64,000 nucleotides of DNA from Saprospiraceae bacterium (GCA_016715965.1 JADJXG010000001.1:1927501-1991500); one strand, 5' to 3'. Counted from the stretch's first letter, positions 41,480-51,125 are shown. Numbers and translations: made by a program. The notes: a model not told the origin generated them from the letters alone.

Positions 41480-43765
41480 GTGAAAGAACTATCTGAAATA
41501 ACACTGGATTTAAGCCATATAGAAAGTAGTCTCTCGCTAACTATTACTGAGAGATCTGTTAACACGCTGTTTGTAAAGGAAGATGCAGAAGAGTATGGTG
41601 AAGCCAAGTATCAGCTGAAAGAAGGGTGTTTTTATGATTATGAATTAAGCAACCGTGAATATTATCTGGCAGATCCGTTTGATAATATTGTCCAGCCACA
41701 CAAAAGAGTTCCTCATGTAGGAAGAATAGCACCCAATATTTATGTGGGGACGCTTGAAATTCCGGTATTTAAAGATGGCGAATCAGCACCCATTGGTAAG
41801 GTAAGCATCGAGGTGCAATCAATAAAAGCAGATTATCGTAACGATTACCGTGATATGCTGGAACTGATTACAGAAAAATGCACAGACCTTTTATTGCAGG
41901 CAAACTCACCAGTAACTCAACATTTTGAAATTGATTACACCAAAGACAGCCAGTCACTATATCAGAAATTTGCATTCATTAAGTCAGTAATCGGAACTGA
42001 CGAATTTGCCGAAGCGATACACAGGATTGTAACAGCACCGGTAACCAAATGGACGGAAACCATAGAAGAAAAAGATATTCGAAATGCCAAAAGATTTTCG
42101 AATACCAATATTAAGGAAATACTTAAAGGCAGTAAGCGAACCAAATTACCGCAAACGCATTATTTGAGAAACTTCGGAATTGACACATTGTCCGAAAGAA
42201 TCACAACCGTCAGAAAAACAGATTCGGTTGATACGCCAGAAAACCGTTTTATAAAACATGCGCTTGAAAACTTCCTGAAGTTTTGCATGGATATAAACAA
42301 CAAGGCTAAAGATTTTGGCCATAAGAAAATGGAGAACGAATCGGAAATACTGATTCGTGAACTGGAAAGTCAGCTGCACCATACCGTTTTTAAAGACATT
42401 TCGAGACCAACAACATTAAAGCTTAACAGTCCGGTGTTGCAACGAAAAGAAGGTTACAGGGAGGTGCTTCGTGTATGGCTCATGTTTGACCTTGCTGCAA
42501 AACTCATCTGGAAGGGCGGAGACGACATTTACAGCGGTGGCAAAAAAGACATTGCTACCTTATATGAATACTGGCTCTTTTTCAAATTACTTGATTTGTT
42601 TCAGGAATTATTTGAAATTAAGGCTGAAGACATCGAGAAATTAATCCAGCCAACTGATGACGGACTGCATTTACAACTTAAGCAAGGAAAAGAGACAGCG
42701 TTAGAGGGTATTTATAACTCAGGTACCAGAAAACTGAATATTCGTTTTAATTACAACCGTTCCTTTAGTGGAAAGAAAAATTATCCTGTTTCAGGTAGCT
42801 GGACAACCACCTTGCGCCCTGACTATACACTTTCATTCTGGCCTTATGGAATTTCAGAAACGGAAGCGGAACAACAGGAACTGATTGTTCATGTTCATTT
42901 TGATGCGAAATACAAAATAGCCAACCTGACCGATTTTCTGGAACATATTACAGAAAACGCCCTTGACGAAGAAAAAGCGGAGAACAGAAAAGGTATTTAC
43001 AAAAATGCCGACCTGCTTAAGATGCATGCGTATAAAGATGCCATTAGAAGAACAGGTGGCGCTTATGTTTTATATCCCGGTGATAAATCCATCAACCAAA
43101 AAGGATTTCACGAAATCATCCCGGGACTTGGTGCATTTCCGGTAAAACCATCAAAAACCGATAGCGGGATTGGAGAACTCAAAGCATTTATTCTTGAAAT
43201 AATTGAACACTTCATAAACCGTTCTTCACAACGGGAGAAAATTGCTTTCAGAACATTTGACATTTATAAAAATCCACCTGAATCTGACAATGTGGTCAAG
43301 GAACCTTTGCCAGAACCCTATAACACCAATAGAGACTTAATCCCTGATGACACTTTCGTTCTGGTGGGTTATTGCAACTCAAGGGAACAATACGACTGGA
43401 TTCAACGAACCGGACTTTACAATTTCAGAATGGGTTCAGGTACAGGTTCTCTTGTACTCGACAAAGAAACAGTTAGTTCAAAATACTTATTGCTTCATAC
43501 TTCAGGAGACACTGACTCCGGTAACTTATGGAAGATTGTAAGCAGAGGTCCTAAAGTATTTTCAAAAGACGACTTAATCAGAAAAGGCTATCCTACCCCC
43601 TCTCAGGACAATTATCTGGTGATACAAATTGAACCTGTAACAGACACCGAATTTAAATATGTAAGCTGGGACTTTAGAAAGCTTTCAAATTACTCGTCCG
43701 GAAGAGCATCTGCATTTCCGTTTACAACCAGCTTGACAGAATTAATGAAAAATAAAATCAGATAA
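41480..43765 (+). CDS. McrC-like DUF2357 nuclease
   Basis: 761 residues, GTG start. An N-terminal DUF2357 region covers roughly residues 80-340, followed by the restriction endonuclease-like C-terminal half. A PD-(D/E)XK-type element lies near 475 (I-V-H-V-H-F-D-A-K-Y-K). Family knowledge: DUF2357 proteins are the McrC-type cutting partner of McrB-like motors. Together with the two upstream genes it forms a three-gene system acting on foreign or modified DNA. Exact substrate unknown. Confidence 0.85.
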   Translation: MKELSEITLDLSHIESSLSLTITERSVNTLFVKEDAEEYGEAKYQLKEGCFYDYELSNREYYLADPFDNIVQPHKRVPHVGRIAPNIYVGTLEIPVFKDGESAPIGKVSIEVQSIKADYRNDYRDMLELITEKCTDLLLQANSPVTQHFEIDYTKDSQSLYQKFAFIKSVIGTDEFAEAIHRIVTAPVTKWTETIEEKDIRNAKRFSNTNIKEILKGSKRTKLPQTHYLRNFGIDTLSERITTVRKTDSVDTPENRFIKHALENFLKFCMDINNKAKDFGHKKMENESEILIRELESQLHHTVFKDISRPTTLKLNSPVLQRKEGYREVLRVWLMFDLAAKLIWKGGDDIYSGGKKDIATLYEYWLFFKLLDLFQELFEIKAEDIEKLIQPTDDGLHLQLKQGKETALEGIYNSGTRKLNIRFNYNRSFSGKKNYPVSGSWTTTLRPDYTLSFWPYGISETEAEQQELIVHVHFDAKYKIANLTDFLEHITENALDEEKAENRKGIYKNADLLKMHAYKDAIRRTGGAYVLYPGDKSINQKGFHEIIPGLGAFPVKPSKTDSGIGELKAFILEIIEHFINRSSQREKIAFRTFDIYKNPPESDNVVKEPLPEPYNTNRDLIPDDTFVLVGYCNSREQYDWIQRTGLYNFRMGSGTGSLVLDKETVSSKYLLLHTSGDTDSGNLWKIVSRGPKVFSKDDLIRKGYPTPSQDNYLVIQIEPVTDTEFKYVSWDFRKLSNYSSGRASAFPFTTSLTELMKNKIR

Positions 43766-43931
43766 TATGCCATGCCTTCACAGCCACACACATAACCATG
43801 CCCCGCAAGCAATCGCTAGAGCCAAAACCTGGCAAAGATTGTGTCTGTCCAACCGCAACTCTGAAAGACAAACATACGGAGAAAAGAAGGGCGAACTGGT
43901 AACAGCGTGTTGCCTCTATTGGCGGTGATCC

Positions 43932-43941
43932 CGCCAAAGCG
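43932..43941. repeat. Target-site duplication, left copy (CGCCAAAGCG)
   Basis: Identical to 45428-45437. Removing the element restores the palindrome TCCCGC-CAAA-GCGGGA, so the IS inserted into a hairpin-forming site. Confidence 0.85.
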
Positions 43942-44022
43942 CATACGCGTCAACTTAATTAATAATAATTATTCGAAAAAATATTGTAATTACTTGTATT
44001 ACAATATAATATAAAATTTTTA

Positions 44023-44030
44023 TATATTTG
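44023..44030 (+). promoter_or_regulatory. Bacteroidota -7 box for the transposase
   Basis: TATATTTG inside the element, 52 bases upstream of the transposase ATG. Confidence 0.5.
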
Positions 44031-44082
44031 CAAGGTCCTAAAAAATAGGAGCTCTTGGAATTTACCATAAAACTGCTAAATT

Positions 44083-45414
44083 ATGTGTTCCGCAAGCTCC
44101 AAGTCAAAGAAACATAAAAATTGTGAAACTCCTTCCAAAATTTTTAAAAAGATACCATTTTTAAAATTGGCAAAGGCGACTGGCTTTTATTGTCGAAAAA
44201 GTAAAAAGTTGAATCCTAAATACCTGGTTATTGGATTTATCCAAATGATTGCTCAAGGAAATATCAGCTTTTCAAATTGGGCTTACCATATAAATTTGCT
44301 TAGTGGGAGTTTGGTATCAAAACAAGCATTGCATAAAAAAGTAAACCAAGCATTTGTAGAATACTGTTTAAGAGTACTTCATCAGCTAATGATTAATATT
44401 ATTTCAAAAGCGAAACAAGACAGTAAAATTATAAAAGGAACACTTTCGAAATTTAGAAATGTATATATACAGGATAGTACAACATTCAAATTACCAGCAA
44501 GCTTGAGCTGGTGTTATCCAGGCACAATAGTTAAAGGGGCATTAACATCTCAGTTAAAAATTCAGACAATTTACGAACTAAAAAATAACTTATTTAAATA
44601 CTTTAAAATAACATCATTTAGAGTCAATGACCAATCATGTACAAATGACATACTTTCTATTGCAAAACACAATGATCTTGTAATAAGAGACATGGGATAT
44701 TTTAATCTATTATGTTTCAAAAAGTTAATAAATAAAGGTGTTTCCATTATAAGTAAAGTAAAATATGGAGTTGTTATGCTTGATGAAAAAACAGGCAAGC
44801 GGATTGATATTTTTAAACTAATGAAGGGAAAATCCAAAATTGAAAAATGGATATTCCTTGGAAAAGATGATAAAGTTAGAGTGCGATTATTAATAAATAG
44901 AGTACATCCCATTATAGCTAGTGAAAGAAAACGAAAAGCCAGCAAGGATCGAAATAATAAAATAAATCATAGTGATGATTACTATAAATATTTAAACTTT
45001 TCAATTTTAATCACAAATACAGAAAGTAACGATATTTCAATTGACCAAGCTTTCATTCTATATTCATTAAGATGGAGAATAGAAACTATATTTAAAAGCT
45101 GGAAGAGTTACAATAATTTGCAGAAAGTAATACCAACATATAATAAGTTATCAAAGGATAGAGTAGATTCAATTATAGTACTTTCTTTAATAAATATCGT
45201 AATACAACATAGAATGTACCAAGTGGCAATATTGTATAATAATAATCTTGGAAATGTGAACCAAATTAGTCTATTTAAATTTATAGACTATTTCAAAAAA
45301 GAAATCATTGATCTGCTTTCCAATCCAATAATAAACATCAAAAAATTAGTGGAAAATTGCAAATATGAAAAACGAAATGACCGTATAAACTATTTTAATA
45401 AACTGGCCCTCTAA
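44083..45414 (+). CDS. IS4-family transposase
   Basis: 443 residues. DDE catalytic residues are in place: Asp in I-Q-D-S-T-T-F (~130), Asp in V-I-R-D-M-G-Y (~202), and Glu in the Y-S-L-R-W-R-I-E-T-I-F-K-S-W-K block (~331), which matches the IS4 Y-(2)-R-(3)-E-(6)-K signature. The end of the gene runs to within the right inverted repeat (45412). No frameshift is seen. Confidence 0.93.
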   Translation: MCSASSKSKKHKNCETPSKIFKKIPFLKLAKATGFYCRKSKKLNPKYLVIGFIQMIAQGNISFSNWAYHINLLSGSLVSKQALHKKVNQAFVEYCLRVLHQLMINIISKAKQDSKIIKGTLSKFRNVYIQDSTTFKLPASLSWCYPGTIVKGALTSQLKIQTIYELKNNLFKYFKITSFRVNDQSCTNDILSIAKHNDLVIRDMGYFNLLCFKKLINKGVSIISKVKYGVVMLDEKTGKRIDIFKLMKGKSKIEKWIFLGKDDKVRVRLLINRVHPIIASERKRKASKDRNNKINHSDDYYKYLNFSILITNTESNDISIDQAFILYSLRWRIETIFKSWKSYNNLQKVIPTYNKLSKDRVDSIIVLSLINIVIQHRMYQVAILYNNNLGNVNQISLFKFIDYFKKEIIDLLSNPIINIKKLVENCKYEKRNDRINYFNKLAL

Positions 45415-45427
45415 GTTGACGCGTATG

Positions 45428-45437
45428 CGCCAAAGCG
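45428..45437. repeat. Target-site duplication, right copy (CGCCAAAGCG)
   Basis: Identical to the left copy at 43932-43941. Confidence 0.85.
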
Positions 45438-45480
45438 GGACCAGCTGTGCAAACTTGGAGCTTTGTGCTCCTATCAAACT

Positions 45481-45522
45481 TTTGTGCAAATTGATAGACC
45501 CGCCTTTAACGGGATAAATTCC
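45481..45522. repeat. Short intergenic repeat, copy 1
   Basis: Starts TTTGTGCA and contains CCCGCCTTTAACGGGATAAATT, a hairpin-like core (CCCG/CGGG; core quoted in parts is CCCGCCTTTAACGGG then ATAAATT). A similar copy is at 47465-47507. Confidence 0.6.
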
Positions 45523-45609
45523 TAGTTCCAAATTCCTCCTAATCACACAGCCCTCCAATTCCTTAGCGTCAAGCAGAGACCGACCATCTAAAAATAGCTG
45601 ACAAGCGCA

Positions 45610-46302
45610 ATGATCAGACAATTTTTATTGATCTTCCATGTTTTTTTGACACTGATCACAAAGACCAATGCTCAGTTTTATTATGGTGACCATTGGTACA
45701 ACAATCCACTTGGATTTGAGCCATTGAAATTGCACACTTCCATGGGTTTCATAGTCCCTTCGGTTGCAGTGGGCACTTGTTTGCTTTTGACAAAAAAGGA
45801 CTCAACATTAAAGCGCAGACTTTCAATTTACAACGAAACAGGACTTTCCTGGGCTTATAAATATCCGCTGACCTTTATGCCATCAAACAACACGGGTGTT
45901 AATTATCAACTAAGAAAGTTTATGTCCATTGGAATTGAATTTGACCTATTGTTTCCAAGAGACGACTTCAATAAAACGACAGGTTTCGCAATCAGACCCT
46001 TTGCAAGATTTTATCTCATGAATCATCAAAAATGGAGATTGTACTTTGAATCAGGCGGAGGTTTCATATATACATTCACTGAATTTCCAAAACCAACAGA
46101 TCAAGACAAGAGACTTGGACTGCAATTAAACGGTATCACAAAATATGGAATGGGTTCTGACATAAGTATCAATATAAATACTTCAATCATGTTTGGTGTC
46201 AGACACTTGCATATTTCAAACGGAAATGCCAAAGGTGCAGAACGAAATCCTTCACACGACAGCAATGGATTTTTTATCGGGCTGACGCACAAACTTAATT
46301 AA
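45610..46302 (+). CDS. PagL-like acyloxyacyl hydrolase (lipid A deacylase family)
   Basis: 230 residues with a signal peptide ending T-N-A-Q. The outer-membrane beta-barrel pattern is clear, and the late motif R-H-L-H-I-S-N-G-N-A followed by N-P-S-H-D-S-N matches the PagL His-x-Ser-Asn active site. PagL-type enzymes remove the 3-O acyl chain of lipid A, altering the surface. It stands as a single-gene unit on the same strand as the surrounding accessory genes. Confidence 0.78.
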   Translation: MIRQFLLIFHVFLTLITKTNAQFYYGDHWYNNPLGFEPLKLHTSMGFIVPSVAVGTCLLLTKKDSTLKRRLSIYNETGLSWAYKYPLTFMPSNNTGVNYQLRKFMSIGIEFDLLFPRDDFNKTTGFAIRPFARFYLMNHQKWRLYFESGGGFIYTFTEFPKPTDQDKRLGLQLNGITKYGMGSDISININTSIMFGVRHLHISNGNAKGAERNPSHDSNGFFIGLTHKLN

Positions 46303-46395
46303 CAATGCCTGATTCTACCATCAGATGAAAGCAAGGTCCTTCTGGGTACTTCAATTTTGACAAAATTAAGCTGTTATCGGATCCATTGGTATTTG

Positions 46396-46403
46396 TATCT
46401 TTG
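46396..46403 (+). promoter_or_regulatory. Bacteroidota -7 box (TATCTTTG)
   Basis: Consensus TAnnTTTG between the PagL-like and DUF1801 genes; it probably drives the latter. Confidence 0.5.
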
Positions 46404-46509
46404 CTACAGGTCAAGGTGAAATAGTCCTCAGCTTCAATCTCAAACCGTTACCGGTCATTTGAAAAGACGGCCACTCAATCACGACAGACGACTGTTTTGA
46501 TCTAAAAAT

Positions 46510-46947
46510 ATGGCAAAAACAAAGACAACTTACACAGGACAAGACGTAGTGGATTTTGTGAACTCCTACGTTGACAGCGAACAGAAGAAATCGGACAGTT
46601 TTCAACTGATTGAGTTAATGAGAGAATGGTCTGACTCTGAACCCAAAATGTGGGGCTCGTCGATTATCGGGTTTGGTACCTATCATTACAAGTATGCAAG
46701 CGGACACGAAGGAGACGCGCCAGTTCTTGGCTTTTCACCGAGAAAGGCAGCACTTACGTTTTATGTTTATAGCAATACCGAAAGGAGTAATGCCGTTTTA
46801 GCGGATCTCGGAAAATTTAAAATGAGCAAAGCTTGTATTTATGTGAAAAAACTTTCTGACATAAATTTATCCGCATTAAAAGAACTTTGCTTGGAATCAA
46901 TTAAATACATAAGTGAGCATCACGAATGTTCCTGCAGGGTAAAATAA
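46510..46947 (+). CDS. DUF1801 protein
   Basis: 145 residues, cytosolic. Family pattern: I-E-L-M-R-E-W-S then P-K-M-W-G-S-S-I-I-G-F-G-T-Y-H-Y-K-Y, F-S-P-R-K-A-A-L-T-F-Y and a late L-K-E-L-C-L-E-S-I. The function of DUF1801 is not established. A membrane protein gene follows 22 bases later. Confidence 0.85.
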   Translation: MAKTKTTYTGQDVVDFVNSYVDSEQKKSDSFQLIELMREWSDSEPKMWGSSIIGFGTYHYKYASGHEGDAPVLGFSPRKAALTFYVYSNTERSNAVLADLGKFKMSKACIYVKKLSDINLSALKELCLESIKYISEHHECSCRVK

Positions 46948-46969
46948 TCAAAGAATTAATTGCCATCCA

Positions 46970-47365
46970 ATGAAAAAATATACCATTTTAAAGTTAGTTG
47001 GACTGTCCATACTGACGATGATATGCCTGGTTGCCATTTCATTCCTTGAAGTGGCGGTGTATTCATATCTCATAAACCCCGGACAAGAACAAGCTGTCTA
47101 TGAAGCGCACGCTAACATTTCTGCGCCCTATATTTCAGGAATATTCGGGTTTATCCTGTTCTTTCTTGTGACGCGATATTGGAAGAAAAAAGAATACCCG
47201 AATGTGTTCAGATTGGTAATTCTGTATCCACTCATTTATGTTCTGTTGGACCTTATCCTAATAACGGCAGCAGGTGTAAATTGGTCTGATTTTATTTTAA
47301 TATTTGCTCTTGCCAATGCAGCAAAATTTCTGGGAAGTTATTTGGGATATAAATTAACCAAATGA
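46970..47365 (+). CDS. Small membrane protein, unknown function
   Basis: 131 residues with four predicted membrane segments (~8-32, ~50-68, ~80-100, ~106-126). No recognised family. It is probably co-transcribed with the DUF1801 gene. Confidence 0.6.
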   Translation: MKKYTILKLVGLSILTMICLVAISFLEVAVYSYLINPGQEQAVYEAHANISAPYISGIFGFILFFLVTRYWKKKEYPNVFRLVILYPLIYVLLDLILITAAGVNWSDFILIFALANAAKFLGSYLGYKLTK

Positions 47366-48145
47366 CGACCGATATACTCCATAACAGAAAACAACGAACC
47401 TCAGACAGTGGTTTTGCAGAAGAGCGGGTTTCGTGCTTTGTTGATCATGATACTTTTTATCATCTTTGTGCAGCTGGACAGTCCCGCCTTTAGCCGGATA
47501 AATTACCTGCACCGAAACCAGTGAATTCAATACCTGAAGTACTTGAAAAGCCCTCAAAGGATTGCAATAAAATAGGTCTTTCCGGATGATTTAATATCGG
47601 AATCGAATGGCTACCTGGGTGGTGTTTCATATTTTTTCCTATCAACCAATGCAAGATGCATTATCCTGTCATGCACTTGAAGAAGTATCTTTAATTTATG
47701 ATACCAAGATTTTTTCAATAGAGCCAATGTGCTTTGAGCCCAGCTATCTAAAGAGGGTTTATAAGATTAAGCTTAATAACAAGACTTAAGGTCAGTCAAG
47801 CATATTGGAATTCTATACCAATCTTCCTACTTCTTTAAATATATATCTGGCCTAGTTTCTTGACTTCCCAAAAATCCGAGCTGTTGAGAAAAATTTTTCC
47901 CTGTCTATATGGAATCTTCAATGGCTTTAGTACCTTAGCCCTGATTTATTGCAAACAGATGCATTGTAAGCCTCCAACACTTGCCAGGAATATATTAATA
48001 GATGCATGCCATTGCCGGACGGGCAACAATATGTCTCTGGCTGTTCAACTTGTAAAGTTCATCGATGTTTCTGAACGTTCCAATGAATTAACTTACCCAG
48101 ACTTTGTTGGCATATTTTTATACCCCTCCACTCCAACTTATTACC
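47366..48145. other. 780-base region without a supported gene
   Basis: It holds the second copy of the short repeat (47465-47507) and several weak frames, including one at 47607-47789 with unnatural composition. AT-rich pieces near 47830 may be promoter sequence. I see no gene here. Confidence 0.5.
47465..47507. repeat. Short intergenic repeat, copy 2
   Basis: About 75-80% like 45481-45522 by eye, with the same CCCGCCTTTA core and GGATAAATT end. Confidence 0.6.
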
Positions 48146-48910
48146 ATGAAATTTGATAAGTATTTTCCGAAAGACAAATTGAAGGACTATATAAAATACT
48201 ATGTGGTGTCGGAGAACGAATTGGAAAACGAATACAAAGTTTTTCCGTCTTCCGGACTTGTGATTGGGTTTCAGTATAAGGGACAGCTCTCCACAATAAG
48301 AAATAAGGCAGAGACTAAGCTGACAACGGCAGGTGTAACTGGTATTTCTGATGCTTATAAGATCTTTAAAAATTCAGCGGATATCGGAACTGTTTTGGTT
48401 TTCTTTACTGAAACCGGTTTTACACATTTTGCATCACATCCTGCCAATGAACTCTTTAATCTGAGCATATCCTTAGATAACATCTTTGAAAAAAGCAAAG
48501 TGAACGAAGTAGAGGAAAAATTGGCAATTGCTTCCACTGACAAACAACGAATAAAAGTAGTTGAGCAGTTTCTGCTTACTCAACTTAAAGACCTTAAAAC
48601 AGATCAATTGATCGTGGAGGCGGTGAAACTCATTTATCATTCCAAAGGAACCATCCGCATAAAAGAGCTCAACGAAAAACTATTGATCAGTCAAAGCCCT
48701 TTTGAAAAGCGATTTAGAAAAGTGGTAGGAACAACCGCGAAGAAATTTTCTTCTATCGTTCGTTTCAATTCAGTCCTTGACAACATAGGCAAAACAAAAA
48801 CCCTAACGGAAATTTGTTACGAAAACAATTTCTTTGACCAAGCTCACTTCATCAAAGACTTCAAACAATTCACGGGAGAAACACCCGAAAATTTCAAACG
48901 CTTCTTGTAG
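48146..48910 (+). CDS. AraC-family transcriptional regulator
   Basis: About 254 residues from the ATG at 48146 (a TTG at 48104 would add 14 residues of doubtful value). The N-terminal region (~1-150) is DUF6597-like: F-P-S-S-G-L-V-I-G-F-Q. The C-terminal double HTH has the landmark K-R-F-R-K-V-V-G-T-T-A-K, then F-D-Q-A-H-F-I-K-D-F-K-Q-F-T-G-E-T-P. It may control the adjacent DUF1398 lipoprotein, which starts ~70 bases downstream. Confidence 0.88.
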   Translation: MKFDKYFPKDKLKDYIKYYVVSENELENEYKVFPSSGLVIGFQYKGQLSTIRNKAETKLTTAGVTGISDAYKIFKNSADIGTVLVFFTETGFTHFASHPANELFNLSISLDNIFEKSKVNEVEEKLAIASTDKQRIKVVEQFLLTQLKDLKTDQLIVEAVKLIYHSKGTIRIKELNEKLLISQSPFEKRFRKVVGTTAKKFSSIVRFNSVLDNIGKTKTLTEICYENNFFDQAHFIKDFKQFTGETPENFKRFL

Positions 48911-48981
48911 AAAAACGATTTTTTACAATGACAGGGATTTTAGCCATTGCATCTTTGCACCGTAATTATAATGCATTTGCA

Positions 48982-49878
48982 ATGAAAAAATCAATTCTTA
49001 AAGCAACCATCCTTATGACCAGCATAGGCATAATGGACGCATGTAATTCAACAAATCGTTTCACAATTAAAAGCAAAGAAAAAATGTTTACAGTAGAGCA
49101 AATCAAAGAAAAAATGATGCCAGTGAAAACAGGGGCTGACTTTCCTGTTTTGGTGATGAACCTCAAAAATCTTGGAGTAACTTATTTTGAAACCAAAATC
49201 GAAGATGGTAGCAGTATTTTTCACGGAGAAAATGGATACGAATTATTGATAAGCGCAAACTATGATCCAATGGCAATTTCCGACAAACTAGATTTGGAAG
49301 CGCTTAAAATGGACATTGCTAATCATCAGCAAGGAAAGTCCGACTATTTTGTAATAAGCCGTAAGTGTGCCCACAACGGCATTGAAAAATGGGTGGTTTG
49401 TTTAAGTTCGATGACTTGCACGTATATGAACAAATCAGGAAAAAAAGTTTGGGTAGAAAATATTCCGGATGCCTCAGTTCAAAAGCCAAGCTTTACGGTA
49501 GAACAGATCAAAGCAGCTCACAGCAAGGTAAAATCAGGTGCAGATTTCCCTGCTTACATCAAAGAAATAAAGGCATTGGGTGTCACTCATTACGAAGCCT
49601 ATGTAAATGATGGCCATATCGACTATCACGGTGCCAATGACCACACCGCAGAAGTTCCGGCAAAGTACGCCCCCTTGGTAATCGCAGACACTGCAAAAGT
49701 GAAAGAATTTAAGGCAGAGTTAATTGCACACCAACAAGGCAAAACAGACTTCTTAACATTCATTAAAATGTGTTCAACAACAGGCATAGAAAAGTGGGCC
49801 ATTTGTATGGACAGAATGACTTGTACTTACTATGACAAGGCAGGAAATATAGTACTGGTAGAGGAGATACCGCAGTAA
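48982..49878 (+). CDS. Lipoprotein with two DUF1398 domains
   Basis: About 298 residues from the ATG at 48982. Signal with possible lipobox M-D-A-C. Two ~130-residue DUF1398 copies follow, each starting F-T-V-E-Q-I-K and ending M-T-C-T-Y-(M/Y), with K-(T/S)-G-A-D-F-P and H-Q-Q-G-K shared. DUF1398 is usually a single cytosolic domain (YbcV type); a doubled, exported form is unusual. Function unknown. Confidence 0.8.
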   Translation: MKKSILKATILMTSIGIMDACNSTNRFTIKSKEKMFTVEQIKEKMMPVKTGADFPVLVMNLKNLGVTYFETKIEDGSSIFHGENGYELLISANYDPMAISDKLDLEALKMDIANHQQGKSDYFVISRKCAHNGIEKWVVCLSSMTCTYMNKSGKKVWVENIPDASVQKPSFTVEQIKAAHSKVKSGADFPAYIKEIKALGVTHYEAYVNDGHIDYHGANDHTAEVPAKYAPLVIADTAKVKEFKAELIAHQQGKTDFLTFIKMCSTTGIEKWAICMDRMTCTYYDKAGNIVLVEEIPQ

Positions 49879-50186
49879 GAGCTGAACATCACAACAGCGT
49901 TTTTGTCTGAAGCCGGGCAATTTATTTCGATGGAAAATCAATAGCGGTATTTTACCTTTTTAACAAACTCCAAAATATAATAGCGGTTTCTGCCTGGCTG
50001 TAAATTCTTCACGAATGAGCCACTGGTATTCGACCGGAGAACTGAGCGAATGTCAAGCAAGAAGGAATCGTCCTACAAATGACAGAGCCATATATTTGAA
50101 TTATTCTGAACATTCCAAGGTCAATATTACGATAAGGATAAACAAAATCACACTTATTGGTATTAAACCTTAAACCGATTTCAATC
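49879..50186. other. Intergenic stretch with promoter box
   Basis: No gene. A TATATTTG box lies at 50091-50098 and would serve the hydrolase gene. The short motif ATAGCGGT occurs twice (49941-49948 and 49979-49986). Confidence 0.4.
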
Positions 50187-51125
50187 ATGGAGAAAACAAA
50201 GAAAACTCTGCTTTTATTCGCATCAATTGTATTTTACTCAATCTCTCTGCCGGCACAGAACAATGTATCCATTTTTTCCAATGGGATCAAATTGTCCGGA
50301 ACCATAGAGCACCCGAAACACAAAACAGAAAAAGCAATATTGATCCTATCAGGATCCGGAAAGACGGATCGAGACGGCAATACAAAACCCTTGTACATCA
50401 ATAATGCCCTGAAAAAGCTTGCTCTAGAATTGGCGGATCTTGGATACGCGAGTTTGAGATACGACAAAAGAGGTGTTGGCGAAAGTTTATCCGATTCCTT
50501 CTCCTATGAGACCCTGCGTTTTGAAGACTATGTGCTGGATGCTTCTAATTGGATTACTTATTTAAAAAAAGAGTACTCTCATATCACTGTATTGGGTCAT
50601 AGCCAGGGTGCATTGGTAGGTATGCTGGCAATTCAAAACAACCCTGTTCAAAAATTTATCTCGCTAGCCGGTATTTCAGAGGATCTCTATACGACGCTAA
50701 AAAGACAATTATCCAACCAACCAGGTTTTGTCCAAGAGGCTGCATTTCCAATTCTCGATCGTTTAAAGATCGGGGTAAAAGTGGATAGTGTTCCTCCCTA
50801 TCTGCAAAGTTTGATGGGGCCGTCTGTTCAGAATTACTTTATGACATGTTTAAAATATGACCCAAGAGAGGAAATTAAAAAGCTGGACATCCCCATTTTA
50901 ATCATCCAAGGCAGCAACGACATACAAATAACGGTGGAAGGTGCAACAGAGATGAGCAAACAATCAGAATTTACCAGTTTAAGTATAATTGATGGCATGA
51001 ACCATGTACTCAGAAAATGCTCCACCCTTGCGACTGAAAATATGGCAACCTATAACAATCCTGAACTTCCTCTTCACCATGAGCTGATTGAAAAAATAGT
51101 GTTATTTTTGAACAACAATAAATAA
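50187..51125 (+). CDS. Exported alpha/beta hydrolase
   Basis: About 312 residues from the ATG at 50187, with a signal peptide ending L-P-A-Q-N. Catalytic triad: Ser in V-L-G-H-S-Q-G-A (nucleophile elbow), Asp in Q-G-S-N-D-I, His in M-N-H-V-L. The R-Y-D-K-R-G-V-G-E-S motif is typical of S33/DUF3887-type esterases. Substrate unknown; the location should be periplasmic. Confidence 0.85.
   Translation: MEKTKKTLLLFASIVFYSISLPAQNNVSIFSNGIKLSGTIEHPKHKTEKAILILSGSGKTDRDGNTKPLYINNALKKLALELADLGYASLRYDKRGVGESLSDSFSYETLRFEDYVLDASNWITYLKKEYSHITVLGHSQGALVGMLAIQNNPVQKFISLAGISEDLYTTLKRQLSNQPGFVQEAAFPILDRLKIGVKVDSVPPYLQSLMGPSVQNYFMTCLKYDPREEIKKLDIPILIIQGSNDIQITVEGATEMSKQSEFTSLSIIDGMNHVLRKCSTLATENMATYNNPELPLHHELIEKIVLFLNNNK

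Larger units (their letters stand above)
43942..45427 (+). mobile_element. Intact IS4-family insertion sequence, 1486 bp
   Basis: Perfect 16-bp terminal inverted repeats: CATACGCGTCAACTTA at 43942-43957 and its complement at 45412-45427. A 10-bp direct target duplication flanks it, and one complete transposase gene fills it. The internal DNA is much more AT-rich than its surroundings. Intact ends and gene imply a recent, possibly active insertion. Confidence 0.92.

Noticed and set aside
47607..47789. Possible 60-residue protein
   Set aside because: No recognisable domain, odd composition, no promoter or partner nearby.
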